From: Candidatus Gastranaerophilales bacterium
GTDB taxonomy: Bacteria; Cyanobacteriota; Vampirovibrionia; Gastranaerophilales; Gastranaerophilaceae
Assembly (NCBI GenBank): GCA_944325545.1
Contig: CALVAM010000003.1
Span: 1-64,000 of the forward strand
DNA length: 64,000 nt
Direction of reading: 5' to 3'
How positions within the stretch are numbered: position 1 is the stretch's first letter; every line of letters begins with the position of its first letter. Shown one piece after another: positions 9,014-17,384 of this stretch. The translations under genes were made by a program, and so were the position numbers. The notes under the pieces were generated by a model. That model saw only the letters and a list, made by a program, of their open reading frames with translations, was not told the DNA's origin and ran no database searches.

Positions 9014-10321
9014 TTAGTCACTAAACGTCTTGAATGTTTTTTCAACATTATCTTTGATAACTTTCTTAACGGCATCCATTTCTGTTGCAAGAGCGTTTTG
9101 TTCTGTATCTAATTGTTTTAATCTAAGTTCAAGAGTTCTGTCTTCTTGTTGAATTATAGATGTTTGAGCGTTGATATCTGCAATTGTTTTTTCGTATTGT
9201 TCTTTTTTATAGGTATATTCGTTCATTGCATCTTGGTAGGCATCTTGATCTGTTACTGTTTCAACATTAAGAGAATAAACAATACTGTCATCATCAAATT
9301 TTACAGATGTGAACCTTCCATTTCCATCCGTTTCTAGCAGAGCATGATTGGTTTCTTCTATTTTTGTTTTTACATATGTAGCATTGTAATAGGCTAGTTT
9401 TTCTTGGATATCAATAGGTTTATCATATTGATATTGTGTTTGCATACTGTTATAAAGATCTTTTTCTGTTGTAAAATAAGTTTTACCTTGAAGATCAAAA
9501 TTATAAATTCCTTCTCCATTGTATACAAGGTTACCATCATTGTCTAAACTCAAATAATCTTTCATGGAACTATCCGGACAGTCTTTTAATATTTGTGCTA
9601 ATTCTGCAGCTTGATCATCTGTCAGTTCTTTAAGTTCTGTAAGTTTTGAATTCCCTACATATGATGGAACATAAACTGTAGAATAATCTTTTGGTTCGGC
9701 TATTTCATCCTCTAAAAAGAAATGCCAAGTCCCATTTGCATCTTGGTAACCATAAACACCATCAGTTGTTAAAACTCCATCAGCTTGAGCCATGTCTTTT
9801 GCTGTCTCAAAATCTCTAAGAGCGTTTTCTAATTTTTTATCATTTGAATAATCTCCTATTGAAGAGTATGTTTTTGAACTTCCATCAGCAGTTGTAATTG
9901 TATAGGTATTGTCGTTTGCATTGTATGTAACTGTCGGATTTTGATCTTTGAAATCTTCAATAGATAATTCTCCCTTAGTTTGTACTTGCGGATTTTCTAA
10001 AAGTTTCTTTGAACCGGTATATATGTCTGCATAGTAGTAATGGTTAACAATATAATTATAGTTTGGGTCTGCACTTGATAATTGTTCCCAACTATCAATT
10101 ACAGATTCATTTTCTCCGTCTGTGTACGAATATTGAACTTCAGTGTAGTCAGTAGTTTTGGGAGCATTTGGAACCTCAAGTGCAAGAAGTTGGTTAAATA
10201 AATTTGCACTTTGATTCGCAAGGGCAGTTCTTGCTTGGTTTATTTGCTGTCCTTCCCATTCGGTATTTGTTTTTCGTGCTGTTAGTGCTAAATATCTTGC
10301 TTGTGATGCTGCCATTCCCAT
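9014..10321 (-). CDS. Lineage-type MGMAASQAR protein, filament-like architecture
   Basis: The start is taken at the ATG (10321) preceded by AGGAG at good distance; an upstream in-frame ATG would add 19 unlikely residues. The 435-aa product opens MGMAASQARYLALTARK, followed by a long amphipathic helix (to about 55), then a polar, Tyr/Asp-rich middle, and ends with about 75 residues of strong heptad character (from DAMNEYTYKKEQ to KTFKTFSD). N- and C-terminal helices around a variable core are the layout of flagellin/hook-type or needle-type subunits, but I cannot assign a family. No signal peptide is seen. Function unknown, possibly exported. Confidence 0.75.
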   Translation of the reverse strand: MGMAASQARYLALTARKTNTEWEGQQINQARTALANQSANLFNQLLALEVPNAPKTTDYTEVQYSYTDGENESVIDSWEQLSSADPNYNYIVNHYYYADIYTGSKKLLENPQVQTKGELSIEDFKDQNPTVTYNANDNTYTITTADGSSKTYSSIGDYSNDKKLENALRDFETAKDMAQADGVLTTDGVYGYQDANGTWHFFLEDEIAEPKDYSTVYVPSYVGNSKLTELKELTDDQAAELAQILKDCPDSSMKDYLSLDNDGNLVYNGEGIYNFDLQGKTYFTTEKDLYNSMQTQYQYDKPIDIQEKLAYYNATYVKTKIEETNHALLETDGNGRFTSVKFDDDSIVYSLNVETVTDQDAYQDAMNEYTYKKEQYEKTIADINAQTSIIQQEDRTLELRLKQLDTEQNALATEMDAVKKVIKDNVEKTFKTFSD

Positions 10322-10521
10322 GGTGGAGTTTCTCCTATTATTATATTCTTTATTTAATTTTATTTTAAATAAAGTCAATATTAATAGACGGTTTTAATGA
10401 TTTTTTCTTTAAATAGTTCCCAAAATCTCCTCTATTTATATTAATGAAAGCTTTATAATTAATAGTTGTAAAACATTTTATTTATATATATAATGTTGAG
10501 GATAAAAGTAGGAAAATGATA

Positions 10522-11790
10522 ATGAAAAATATTATTGTTCAAAAATTTGGGGGCACTTCTGTTGCTGATACAGAAAAAATTAAAAATGTTGCTCGTGCCA
10601 TTATTAAGGAAAAAAAACGCGGAAATGACGTTGTTGTAGTTGTTTCTGCGATGGGGCATACTACTGATTATTTGGTAAAAATGGCAAAAGAAATTTCTGA
10701 AAATCCTTCTTCAAGAGAGATGGATATGCTTTTATCTACGGGAGAAGGAGTTTCTATTGCATTATTAGCAATGGCTTTGCAAGCACAAGGATGTCCTGCT
10801 GTGAGTATGAATGCTATTCAAGTTGGTATTATGACAGAAAAAGTTCACTCTAAAGCAAGAATTATAAATATAAAAACTGATAAGATAAGAAGACATCTGG
10901 ATAAGGGTGAAGTCGTTGTAGTAGCCGGTTTTCAAGGAGTAACAGAGGACTTGGAAATAACTACTTTAGGTCGTGGGGGATCTGATACTTCTGCGGTTGC
11001 TCTTGCAGGAGCTTTAAAAGCCAAAAGATGTGATATTTATACTGATGTTGAAGGGGTTTATACAACAGATCCAAGGGTTGTACCGACAGCTTCAAGATTA
11101 GAAGAAATTTCTTATGAAGAAATGCTTGAATTAGCACGTGTTGGTGCTAATGTGCTTCATCCCAGAGCTGTTGAAACCGCTAAACAATATAAGGTACCTC
11201 TTAGGGTAAGAAGTACTTTTAAGTTAGAAAATTTAGGAACTTTAATATTAGGAGTTAATGAAATGGAATTACATAAACCTGTAACTGGTGTTGCATCAGA
11301 TTTATCGCAATTAAGAATAGTGGTTTGTGATGTAAAAGATAATCCAGGAACGGCTGCTGTTTTGTTTAATGGTTTAGCTAAAGAAAATATTTCTGTTGAT
11401 ATGATTATCCAGTCTTATGCTAGGAAAGCTTTGAATACAAATGATATTGCTTTTACGATTGATAAAGGTGATTTAGATAAAGCTCTTGTAATTTTAGATA
11501 GAGTCAAAAAAGAGTTAGAGTTTAGTAATGTTTATGTTGATGATAAAATTGCTAAAATTTCAATTGTAGGTGCAGGCATGATTGACCGTCCGGGTATAGC
11601 TGCTACGATGTTTAAAACTTTGGCTGATTTAGGTATAAATATTAAGATGATTTCGACAAGTGAAATAAAGATAAGTTGTATTGTTGCTGAAGATAAAGCT
11701 AAAGAAGCTGTTATAGGATTACATAAAGTTTTCCATTTAGATTGTGATGAAATTGCAGAAGTAAAAGGCGATTTACCTAATCTTGATTAA
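10522..11790 (+). CDS. lysC: Aspartate kinase
   Basis: Phosphorylates aspartate, the first committed step to lysine, threonine, methionine and diaminopimelate. The kinase domain opens with VQKFGGTSVADTEKI (KFGGTS nucleotide loop), with TLGRGGSDTSAVA near 150 and a DIYTDVEGVYTTDPR segment. Two C-terminal ACT domains follow (about 265-420), indicating feedback control by an amino acid end product. The length of 422 aa is typical. The ATG at 10522 is preferred over 10516 because AGTAGG lies 9 nt upstream of it. No lysine riboswitch fits in the 140-nt leader. Confidence 0.96.
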   Translation: MKNIIVQKFGGTSVADTEKIKNVARAIIKEKKRGNDVVVVVSAMGHTTDYLVKMAKEISENPSSREMDMLLSTGEGVSIALLAMALQAQGCPAVSMNAIQVGIMTEKVHSKARIINIKTDKIRRHLDKGEVVVVAGFQGVTEDLEITTLGRGGSDTSAVALAGALKAKRCDIYTDVEGVYTTDPRVVPTASRLEEISYEEMLELARVGANVLHPRAVETAKQYKVPLRVRSTFKLENLGTLILGVNEMELHKPVTGVASDLSQLRIVVCDVKDNPGTAAVLFNGLAKENISVDMIIQSYARKALNTNDIAFTIDKGDLDKALVILDRVKKELEFSNVYVDDKIAKISIVGAGMIDRPGIAATMFKTLADLGINIKMISTSEIKISCIVAEDKAKEAVIGLHKVFHLDCDEIAEVKGDLPNLD

Positions 11791-11839
11791 AATGAACAAT
11801 GATATTCTATCTGTCGTTATATAAATAGAGAGGTTATAA

Positions 11840-12316
11840 ATGAAAAAAATATTATTATCGTTGATTGTGATGTTTGTTTTCACAACAGTAGTGTTTGCTG
11901 ATAATAAGCAGGAGGCTTTGAACTTTTTTAATTCTTATGTAAATGCAGCGAATAATTATAGTCCGGTTGTTGCGAATATGTATTCACCAAGTGCTAAAAT
12001 TATAAGACAAGTTGTAAAACCTGACGGCTCTACCGTTAACGTTGATACTGATACTGCAACTTATATCAAGCAAATGAAAATAGGGCAAGCCGGAGCAAAA
12101 TTAAGAAATTATAAAAATAATTACTCAAATATTAATGTAACAGATTTGGGGAATGGCAAATATAAAGTTTCTTCCCTAAGACAGCCAAGCGGTGAAAATT
12201 ATAAGCTAAAAACCTATATGATTGTTAAAAAGCAATCTGACGGAAAGTGGCAAATCGTTGAAGAGATGATGCAAACTAAAGTGCAGACATTCTTGAAATA
12301 TGCTAAAAATAGTTAA
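11840..12316 (+). CDS. Secreted NTF2/SnoaL-like protein
   Basis: 158 aa with a clear signal peptide (MKKILLSLIVMFVFTTVVFA, cleavage predicted before DNKQ). The mature part begins with a helix ALNFFNSYVNAAN, then alternating strands ending KWQIVEEMMQTKV, the order of NTF2-like folds such as DUF4440/SnoaL. Probable periplasmic ligand-binding or stress protein; no catalytic residues can be named. AGAGAGG precedes the start. It is convergent with the GGDEF/HD-GYP gene and overlaps its end by 4 nt. Confidence 0.7.
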   Translation: MKKILLSLIVMFVFTTVVFADNKQEALNFFNSYVNAANNYSPVVANMYSPSAKIIRQVVKPDGSTVNVDTDTATYIKQMKIGQAGAKLRNYKNNYSNINVTDLGNGKYKVSSLRQPSGENYKLKTYMIVKKQSDGKWQIVEEMMQTKVQTFLKYAKNS

Positions 12317-14151
12317 ATTCCTAATGACGGAGCTATTTTTATAAAGGTTCTTACTAAATCCGCGTCCCATTGGGTTCCGGCACCTTCTTTAAGTATTGAA
12401 ATTGCTTTTTCTATATTCATACCACGTCTGTATGGTCTATCACTTACTAATGCATGGTATGTGTCGGCAATTGCTACAATTTTTGCCGCAAGAGGTATAT
12501 TGCCATTCTTTAAACCTTCCGGATAGCCTTTGCCATCAATTCTTTCGTGGTGATATTTTACAATTGGAATTAAATCTCTAAGTGATGGATTTGGGGTAAG
12601 AACTTTTTCAGCTCCAATAGTCGGGTGCTGTTTCATTATTGCCCATTCTTCATCAGAAAGTGGTCCTTCTTTTTTTAGTACTGTTTCAGGTATGCCTATT
12701 TTACCGACATCGTGAAGCAATGCCCCAAGTTTTATTCTTTCAACTTCTTTTTCCGGAAGATTTATTGCTCTTGCTAGGGCTTCAGAGTATCTTGAAACTG
12801 ATGTTGAATGACCTTTTGTATAAGGATCTTTTGCATCAATAGCTCCTGCTAATGATGTTGCGATTTCTGAAATTCTGTTGCCTGAATTTGCGTGATCAGC
12901 ATTGAATTTTGAGATTAATTCCTCTTCGAAATTTATTCCTAATTGTGCGTGACGTTTTCCTACAACTTCTGCATACGATTTTAGAGCAATATCATCCCAA
13001 AAATTAAAGTCTGCAGAACTTATTATCGCTGACATTCCGTCTTTGTAACCTTTTGCCTGAGATATGTACATTGCTTGTTCTGCTAGTATTAATAATTTTT
13101 CTTTGTCACTCGCACAAGTCGGATATGATGAAATTCCTACTGAAACCTTGACAGGACCTAATTCATCTATAAAACAGCAAGATAATGAGTATGTTAAATA
13201 TTCAGCTACGTATTTGGCTTGCTCGCAAGACGTATTTGGTAAAATAATTGCAATCTCATCTCCGCCATATCGTCCTGCAATATCACCTTCTCGCATGTTC
13301 TGACGAACTTTTTCAGCTACTAATTTTATTACCTCATCACCTTTTGCGTGTCCTAATTCTCTATTGATTTTTGTTATATTACAAATGTCCATCATTACAA
13401 CGGATAAGTTCTGTTTGTTAGTTTCTGCTCGTTGTATTTCATTGGTTAAAATTTCCTGGAAACCTCTGTGGTTATATAATAATGTTAAATTGTCAGTATT
13501 TACATAACCTTCACTTCTTTCCAGTAAATCATAATTGTGTGTATATAATGCAGTTACATTTGCTATTAATTTATATAAAGAAATGTTTTGCCTTGCATAG
13601 TTATCTTCTATTAACATAACTCCAATACATTTGTTTACTGAGATTAAAGGTAAGATTACTACTGAATTGTTTCTGAAATAAGAAAGTTTTAAAAAATCAA
13701 CATCGTTTTTAAAAATGATTTCTTCATTCTTAAATGCCTGTATTATTGGATTTTCTTCATCTTTTAAAAATATTTTTGAGGTATAAGAATTTCCTAATTT
13801 ATCTTTTAAACGTATATTTATACAATTAGATTTCTCTTTGTAGATTCCTACTGCAAAAAATGCTGAATCTATATTTTGTGTGATTAATGAATATATTTTT
13901 GAATAGTAATCATAAATAGATGATATATTTGAAATTTCAATAAGCTCATCAGTAACAACCCGATAGTTTAGTGTTAAACTTTTCTCATTATTAAAAACTT
14001 TATTTTTAGGATTGCTAAGAGAGTTTGCACAATTATTGAAAGTTAACGCATTAACTTTTGATACCAATTTCTCTTGAGAAAGCGGTGATGTTACAGGGCT
14101 TTTTTTGGATAAATCATATACTTTGTTGGCTAAATTTTTTTCTTTATTCAC
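12313..14151 (-). CDS. GGDEF and HD-GYP domain protein (cyclic di-GMP metabolism)
   Basis: 612 aa. Residues about 70-215 look like a GAF-type sensory domain (PLISVNKCIGVMLIED). A GGDEF domain follows with YNHRGFQEIL and the active-site variant GGDEI in GRYGGDEIAIIL, then an HD-GYP domain with AKDPYTKGHS, LLHDVGKIGIP, HPTIGAEKV and HHERIDGKGYPEGL, the full catalytic set. It could both make and hydrolyse c-di-GMP; the intact HD-GYP suggests phosphodiesterase as the safer activity. No transmembrane segment is seen, so it is probably cytoplasmic. Monocistronic. Confidence 0.93.
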   Translation of the reverse strand: MNKEKNLANKVYDLSKKSPVTSPLSQEKLVSKVNALTFNNCANSLSNPKNKVFNNEKSLTLNYRVVTDELIEISNISSIYDYYSKIYSLITQNIDSAFFAVGIYKEKSNCINIRLKDKLGNSYTSKIFLKDEENPIIQAFKNEEIIFKNDVDFLKLSYFRNNSVVILPLISVNKCIGVMLIEDNYARQNISLYKLIANVTALYTHNYDLLERSEGYVNTDNLTLLYNHRGFQEILTNEIQRAETNKQNLSVVMMDICNITKINRELGHAKGDEVIKLVAEKVRQNMREGDIAGRYGGDEIAIILPNTSCEQAKYVAEYLTYSLSCCFIDELGPVKVSVGISSYPTCASDKEKLLILAEQAMYISQAKGYKDGMSAIISSADFNFWDDIALKSYAEVVGKRHAQLGINFEEELISKFNADHANSGNRISEIATSLAGAIDAKDPYTKGHSTSVSRYSEALARAINLPEKEVERIKLGALLHDVGKIGIPETVLKKEGPLSDEEWAIMKQHPTIGAEKVLTPNPSLRDLIPIVKYHHERIDGKGYPEGLKNGNIPLAAKIVAIADTYHALVSDRPYRRGMNIEKAISILKEGAGTQWDADLVRTFIKIAPSLGI

Positions 14152-14460
14152 GCTACACCTTTACACTATAGGAAATATAAAACAACTCAATATAAATATT
14201 TGATAAATTACAAAAAATATTTACATTTGCTTAACAATTATAATTATCCCTTCAATTCATATATTAACATTTTTTCTGACTTTTTCCAGTCTATTTTATT
14301 CTTTTTTTACAAATTTTAATAGTTAATTTAAGGAAAAATAAAACCCTATTTACATTTACCCCCTTTTGTAGTAATCATATGGATATAGAGATATTATTTT
14401 ATAGTAAAGAGGGCTTAAATTTTTCTAAAAGAAGCTCTCGGTATAGAAAAGGAGACTCAC
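14152..14460. other. Intergenic region between GGDEF/HD-GYP gene and fba
   Basis: 309 bp without a gene, very AT-rich, holding divergent promoters. No operator, RNA or repeat is recognised. The last part carries AAGGAGA (about 14450-14456), the ribosome binding site of fba. Confidence 0.5.
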
Positions 14461-15420
14461 ATGAGTGAAAGAAAATTAGTCGGAACAAATGAAATGTTCA
14501 AAAAAGCATTGGCTGGCGGTTATGCTATTGGTGCTTACAATGTTAACAACATGGAAATTTTGCAAGCTATTGCTGAAGCTGCTGAAGAAACAAGATCACC
14601 TATTATTCTTCAAGTTTCTGCAGGTGCAAGAAAATATGCTAATCAAACTTATCTGATTAAGTTGGTTGAAGCTGCTTTAGCTACTACTACTGTACCTATC
14701 GCTTTACACTTAGATCATGGTGCTGATTTTGAAATTTGTAAAGCTTGTATTGATGGTGGTTTCTCTTCTGTTATGATTGACGGTTCCAGATTCCCACTTG
14801 AAGAAAATATTAAATTAACTAAACAAGTTGTTGATTATGCTCATGCAAGAGGTGTTTCTGTAGAAGCTGAATTAGGTAAATTAGCTGGTGTTGAAGATGA
14901 TGTTAAAGTTCATGCTAAAGATTCTACTTATACAGATCCTCAAGAAGCTGCAAGATTTGTTAAAGAAACTGGTTGTGATTCTTTAGCAGTAGCTATCGGT
15001 ACTTCTCACGGAGCTTATAAATTTAAAGGTGAAGCTAAATTAGATTTTGAAAGATTAGCTGAAATTAAGAAGGCTGTTAATGAAGTTGCTGGTTATGACT
15101 TCCCTCTTGTATTACACGGTTCTTCTTCTGTTCCTAAAGAATTCGTTGCTAAATGTAATCAATTCGGCGGTAAGTTGCCTGATGCACAAGGTGTTCCTGA
15201 AGAAATGCTTAACTATGCTTCTAAACACGGTGTGGCTAAAATTAATATTGATACAGATTTAAGATTGGCTATGACTTCTACTATTAGAGAATTCTTTATC
15301 GAACATCCTGAAAAATTTGACCCACGTGAATATATGGGACCAGGTAGAACTGCTGTTAAAGAAATGGTTATGCATAAAATGAGAGATGTATTAGGAACAG
15401 CTGGGCATGCTGATGACTAG
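14461..15420 (+). CDS. fba: Class II fructose-bisphosphate aldolase
   Basis: 319 aa zinc aldolase that interconverts fructose-1,6-bisphosphate with DHAP and glyceraldehyde-3-phosphate. Visible: ALHLDHGADFE (metal His and catalytic Asp), GGFSSVMIDGS, SVEAELGKLAG, a second metal His in GTSHGAYKFKG, LVLHGSSSVP and KINIDTDLR. It is preceded by AAGGAGA. Its codon use is strongly biased, with many gct, gaa and ggt codons, as expected for a highly expressed glycolytic gene. Monocistronic, with a 115-nt 3' UTR and a terminator. Confidence 0.95.
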   Translation: MSERKLVGTNEMFKKALAGGYAIGAYNVNNMEILQAIAEAAEETRSPIILQVSAGARKYANQTYLIKLVEAALATTTVPIALHLDHGADFEICKACIDGGFSSVMIDGSRFPLEENIKLTKQVVDYAHARGVSVEAELGKLAGVEDDVKVHAKDSTYTDPQEAARFVKETGCDSLAVAIGTSHGAYKFKGEAKLDFERLAEIKKAVNEVAGYDFPLVLHGSSSVPKEFVAKCNQFGGKLPDAQGVPEEMLNYASKHGVAKINIDTDLRLAMTSTIREFFIEHPEKFDPREYMGPGRTAVKEMVMHKMRDVLGTAGHADD

Positions 15421-15535
15421 TGCTACGCACGTAGATATTGGGTAGGCTTTTGAATAGTATTTAAACTATAATAAAGCAACTATAAGGTCGCCTCAATGAT
15501 AATACTATCAAATGGTTTTGACCAATATAATGTAT

Positions 15536-15584
15536 AAAAGAAGGTTTGAATAACTAAAATAAGTTCAAACCTTCTTTTATATGG
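15536..15584 (+). terminator. Strong terminator downstream of fba
   Basis: AAAAGAAGGTTTGAA (15536-15550) pairs with TTCAAACCTTCTTTT (15564-15578), a 15-bp stem with a 13-nt loop and flanking A and T runs. The 115 nt before it contain further pairing (AATAGTATT with AATACTATC), so a structured 3' UTR or small RNA is possible. Confidence 0.8.
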
Positions 15585-15590
15585 TATAAT
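15582..15590 (+). promoter_or_regulatory. Extended -10 box of a probable leaderless transcript
   Basis: TGGTATAAT is an extended -10 (TGnTATAAT). Only six T separate it from the ATG at 15597, and no Shine-Dalgarno exists, so the mRNA probably starts at the start codon. Confidence 0.5.
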
Positions 15591-15596
15591 TTTTTT

Positions 15597-16838
15597 ATGC
15601 AGAAGAAAATTTTAATTATTGGAAATGATATTAATGCAGTTGCTCTTGCAACTTTGTTAGCTAAAAAACATGATGTTTTTATGACTCCTTCTTCTGATTT
15701 CGCAAAAGATTTTTTTAATTGCCTAGATATTAGAGAAGATAATGTTTCCGAAATTTTGGAATTTGTGTTGGAAACCGGTATTGATATGACAATTCCTGTT
15801 TCTGAATTGACTTTAAAAACTGATATTGTCGAGATTTTTAATAGAAATAATCTTAATATTTTTGCTCCTAATTTTGATGCTGCAATTTTAGCCTTAGATA
15901 AAGCTTATGCCAAAAAAGTTTTGTATAAATTAAGGATATCAACTCCTCGTTTTGGTATTTTTGAAAAGCAAAATATGGTTCTTGATTATATTAAAAATTT
16001 AAAAAATCCTTTTGTTATTAAATCGGATGATTCTAATAGTTCTGTTGTTTTTAATTCTTATAAACAGGCTAAAAATTATGTCGATTTTAATTATATAGAT
16101 AAAAATAAAAAGATTATTATTGAAGATTATGTATATGGGATACCATTTTCTTTCTATGTAATTACAGATGGATATAAGGCTTTACCAATCGGCTCTTCTT
16201 TAAATTATAAGCAAAAATTAGAAGGTGACGGTGGCCAATTAACTTCAGGGATGGGGGCGTGTTCTCCTAATTATAAGCTTTCTTTTGAACAAGAAGAGTT
16301 TTTGATGAATAGTGTGATTTATCCTACTCTTGATTTTTTGGAAATTGAAGGAAGTCCTTATTTAGGTATTTTAGGGTTAAATTGTATTATGGAAAATGAT
16401 GGTAATATATCTGTTTTGGGTTATTATCCTTTTGTTCAAAACTTGGATGCTTATCCAATATTAGAGATGATTCAAGATGATTTGTACACTCTTTTTAAAT
16501 CTTGTATTATTGGGGTTTTTAGTGATGAAGTTGATAGTATAAATTTAAAAGATAAATTTTCATCGACTCTAGTTATACATTGTAATAATAAGGAAAATAA
16601 TGAAAATATAATTGATGGAATTGAGTTATTAGAAGATGAAACTTTTTTTGCATATAGTCCTAAAATAAGTAAAAATAAATATTTAGAATTTGAAGCAACA
16701 AATGGAGAAGTTCTTTTTATTTCGACATCAGCTCCTTCTGTTACATCTGCTGTAAAAAAATTGTATAATGAAGTTGAAAATATTAATTTTAAAGGTAAAT
16801 ATATAAGAAAAGATATTTGTAAACTTAATATTTCTTAA
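15597..16838 (+). CDS. Divergent PurD-like ATP-grasp protein
   Basis: 413 aa with the overall order of phosphoribosylamine-glycine ligase: N-terminal KKILIIGNDINAVALA, a central ATP-grasp with FVIKSDD and IIEDYVYGIPFSFYVITDG, and the PurD-type loop EGDGGQLTSGMGACSP. Key PurD features are changed: the glycine-rich ADGLAAGKGV loop reads SDDSNSSVVF, and the metal-binding EFNxRFGDPE segment reads VLGYYPFVQNLD. This makes ordinary GAR synthetase activity doubtful. It stands alone with its own promoter, not beside pur genes. It may be a paralogue with another amide-forming role or a degraded PurD. Confidence 0.75.
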   Translation: MQKKILIIGNDINAVALATLLAKKHDVFMTPSSDFAKDFFNCLDIREDNVSEILEFVLETGIDMTIPVSELTLKTDIVEIFNRNNLNIFAPNFDAAILALDKAYAKKVLYKLRISTPRFGIFEKQNMVLDYIKNLKNPFVIKSDDSNSSVVFNSYKQAKNYVDFNYIDKNKKIIIEDYVYGIPFSFYVITDGYKALPIGSSLNYKQKLEGDGGQLTSGMGACSPNYKLSFEQEEFLMNSVIYPTLDFLEIEGSPYLGILGLNCIMENDGNISVLGYYPFVQNLDAYPILEMIQDDLYTLFKSCIIGVFSDEVDSINLKDKFSSTLVIHCNNKENNENIIDGIELLEDETFFAYSPKISKNKYLEFEATNGEVLFISTSAPSVTSAVKKLYNEVENINFKGKYIRKDICKLNIS

Positions 16839-16843
16839 TATTT
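16824..16843 (+). promoter_or_regulatory. Tandem CTTAATATTT direct repeat
   Basis: Two exact adjacent copies of CTTAATATTT (16824-16833 and 16834-16843), overlapping the 3' end of the ATP-grasp gene and lying upstream of the RHH gene promoter element. The same kind of pair occurs at 5520 and 20721. Confidence 0.3.
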
Positions 16844-16856
16844 TGCTTTAAAAAGG

Positions 16857-16887
16857 GCAATTTTATAAAATACAAATACTTTATATA
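16857..16887 (+). promoter_or_regulatory. Bipartite promoter-like element (copy 2)
   Basis: GCAATT (16857-16862), 17 nt, TTTATATA (16880-16887), about 53 nt upstream of the RHH gene start. Part of the five-copy set described in the findings. Confidence 0.55.
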
Positions 16888-16940
16888 TATACAAGTGATA
16901 AAAAAGTTTTATAGAGTATAAAGTAAAAAAGGAGTATTTT

Positions 16941-17129
16941 ATGGCAAGAGTTTTAATTTCAATGCCTGAAAGTTTTTTAGGTAAAATTGATGAAGTAGCT
17001 GAAAATGAAAGCAGATCACGTTCTGAATTGATTAGAGAAGCTTTAAGAAGCTATATTACAAGATCTCAAGTTAGAAACAATACTTTAGCAGATAAGAATG
17101 CTAGAATTTTAGAGGCACTACTGGATTAG
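16941..17129 (+). CDS. Ribbon-helix-helix (CopG-type) regulator
   Basis: 62 aa. A basic N-terminal strand MARVLISMPESFLGKIDEVA followed by SRSELIREALRSYI is the CopG/MetJ/Arc RHH pattern (strand, helix, helix), so it should bind DNA as a dimer. AAGGAG lies 7 nt upstream. No toxin-like gene follows directly; the next gene is 255 bp downstream. It is therefore more likely an autonomous regulator than a toxin-antitoxin component. Targets are unknown. Confidence 0.85.
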   Translation: MARVLISMPESFLGKIDEVAENESRSRSELIREALRSYITRSQVRNNTLADKNARILEALLD

Positions 17130-17136
17130 TGAAGTC

Positions 17137-17158
17137 AAATTTAGACTAAGCTAAATTT
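17137..17158 (+). other. AT-rich hairpin after the RHH gene
   Basis: AAATTTAG (17137-17144) and CTAAATTT (17151-17158) with a 6-nt loop form a hairpin starting 8 nt after the stop codon. It has no clean T-run and may be part of a structured 3' UTR that ends at the terminator at 17239. Confidence 0.4.
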
Positions 17159-17238
17159 TGGCGAGGGGATTTTTGGATAGATAAACACGAGAGCAAATAC
17201 GAGGAAAAAGAAAGAGAAATTAAAAAGAAAACAACCAT

Positions 17239-17271
17239 AGGAATTCTAATGAGTAGAATTCCTTTTTTTTT
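17239..17271 (+). terminator. Intrinsic terminator
   Basis: AGGAATTCTA (17239-17248) and TAGAATTCCT (17254-17263), a perfect 10-bp stem with loop ATGAG and a long T-run. It closes a 110-nt region without convincing coding sequence after the RHH gene, which could be a 3' UTR or a small RNA. Confidence 0.85.
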
Positions 17272-17374
17272 GTGTGTTACGAATGTAGACATTTTGTTTA
17301 TAGCTAAGTGATTAACAAAAAGTTATGTAAATAAAAATTGTTTTGATTGACTAATAGCTATGTTAGCGGTAGAT

Positions 17375-17380
17375 TATACT
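17375..17380 (+). promoter_or_regulatory. -10 box of a probable leaderless transcript
   Basis: TATACT ends 4 nt before the ATG at 17385. A TTGACT (17347-17352) lies 17 nt before an alternative -10, TAGATT (17370-17375). Either way the leader is almost absent and no Shine-Dalgarno is seen. Confidence 0.4.
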
Positions 17381-17384
17381 TTGT

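Noticed and set aside
10379-10521. Lysine riboswitch upstream of lysC
   Set aside because: The leader is too short and lacks the conserved helices.
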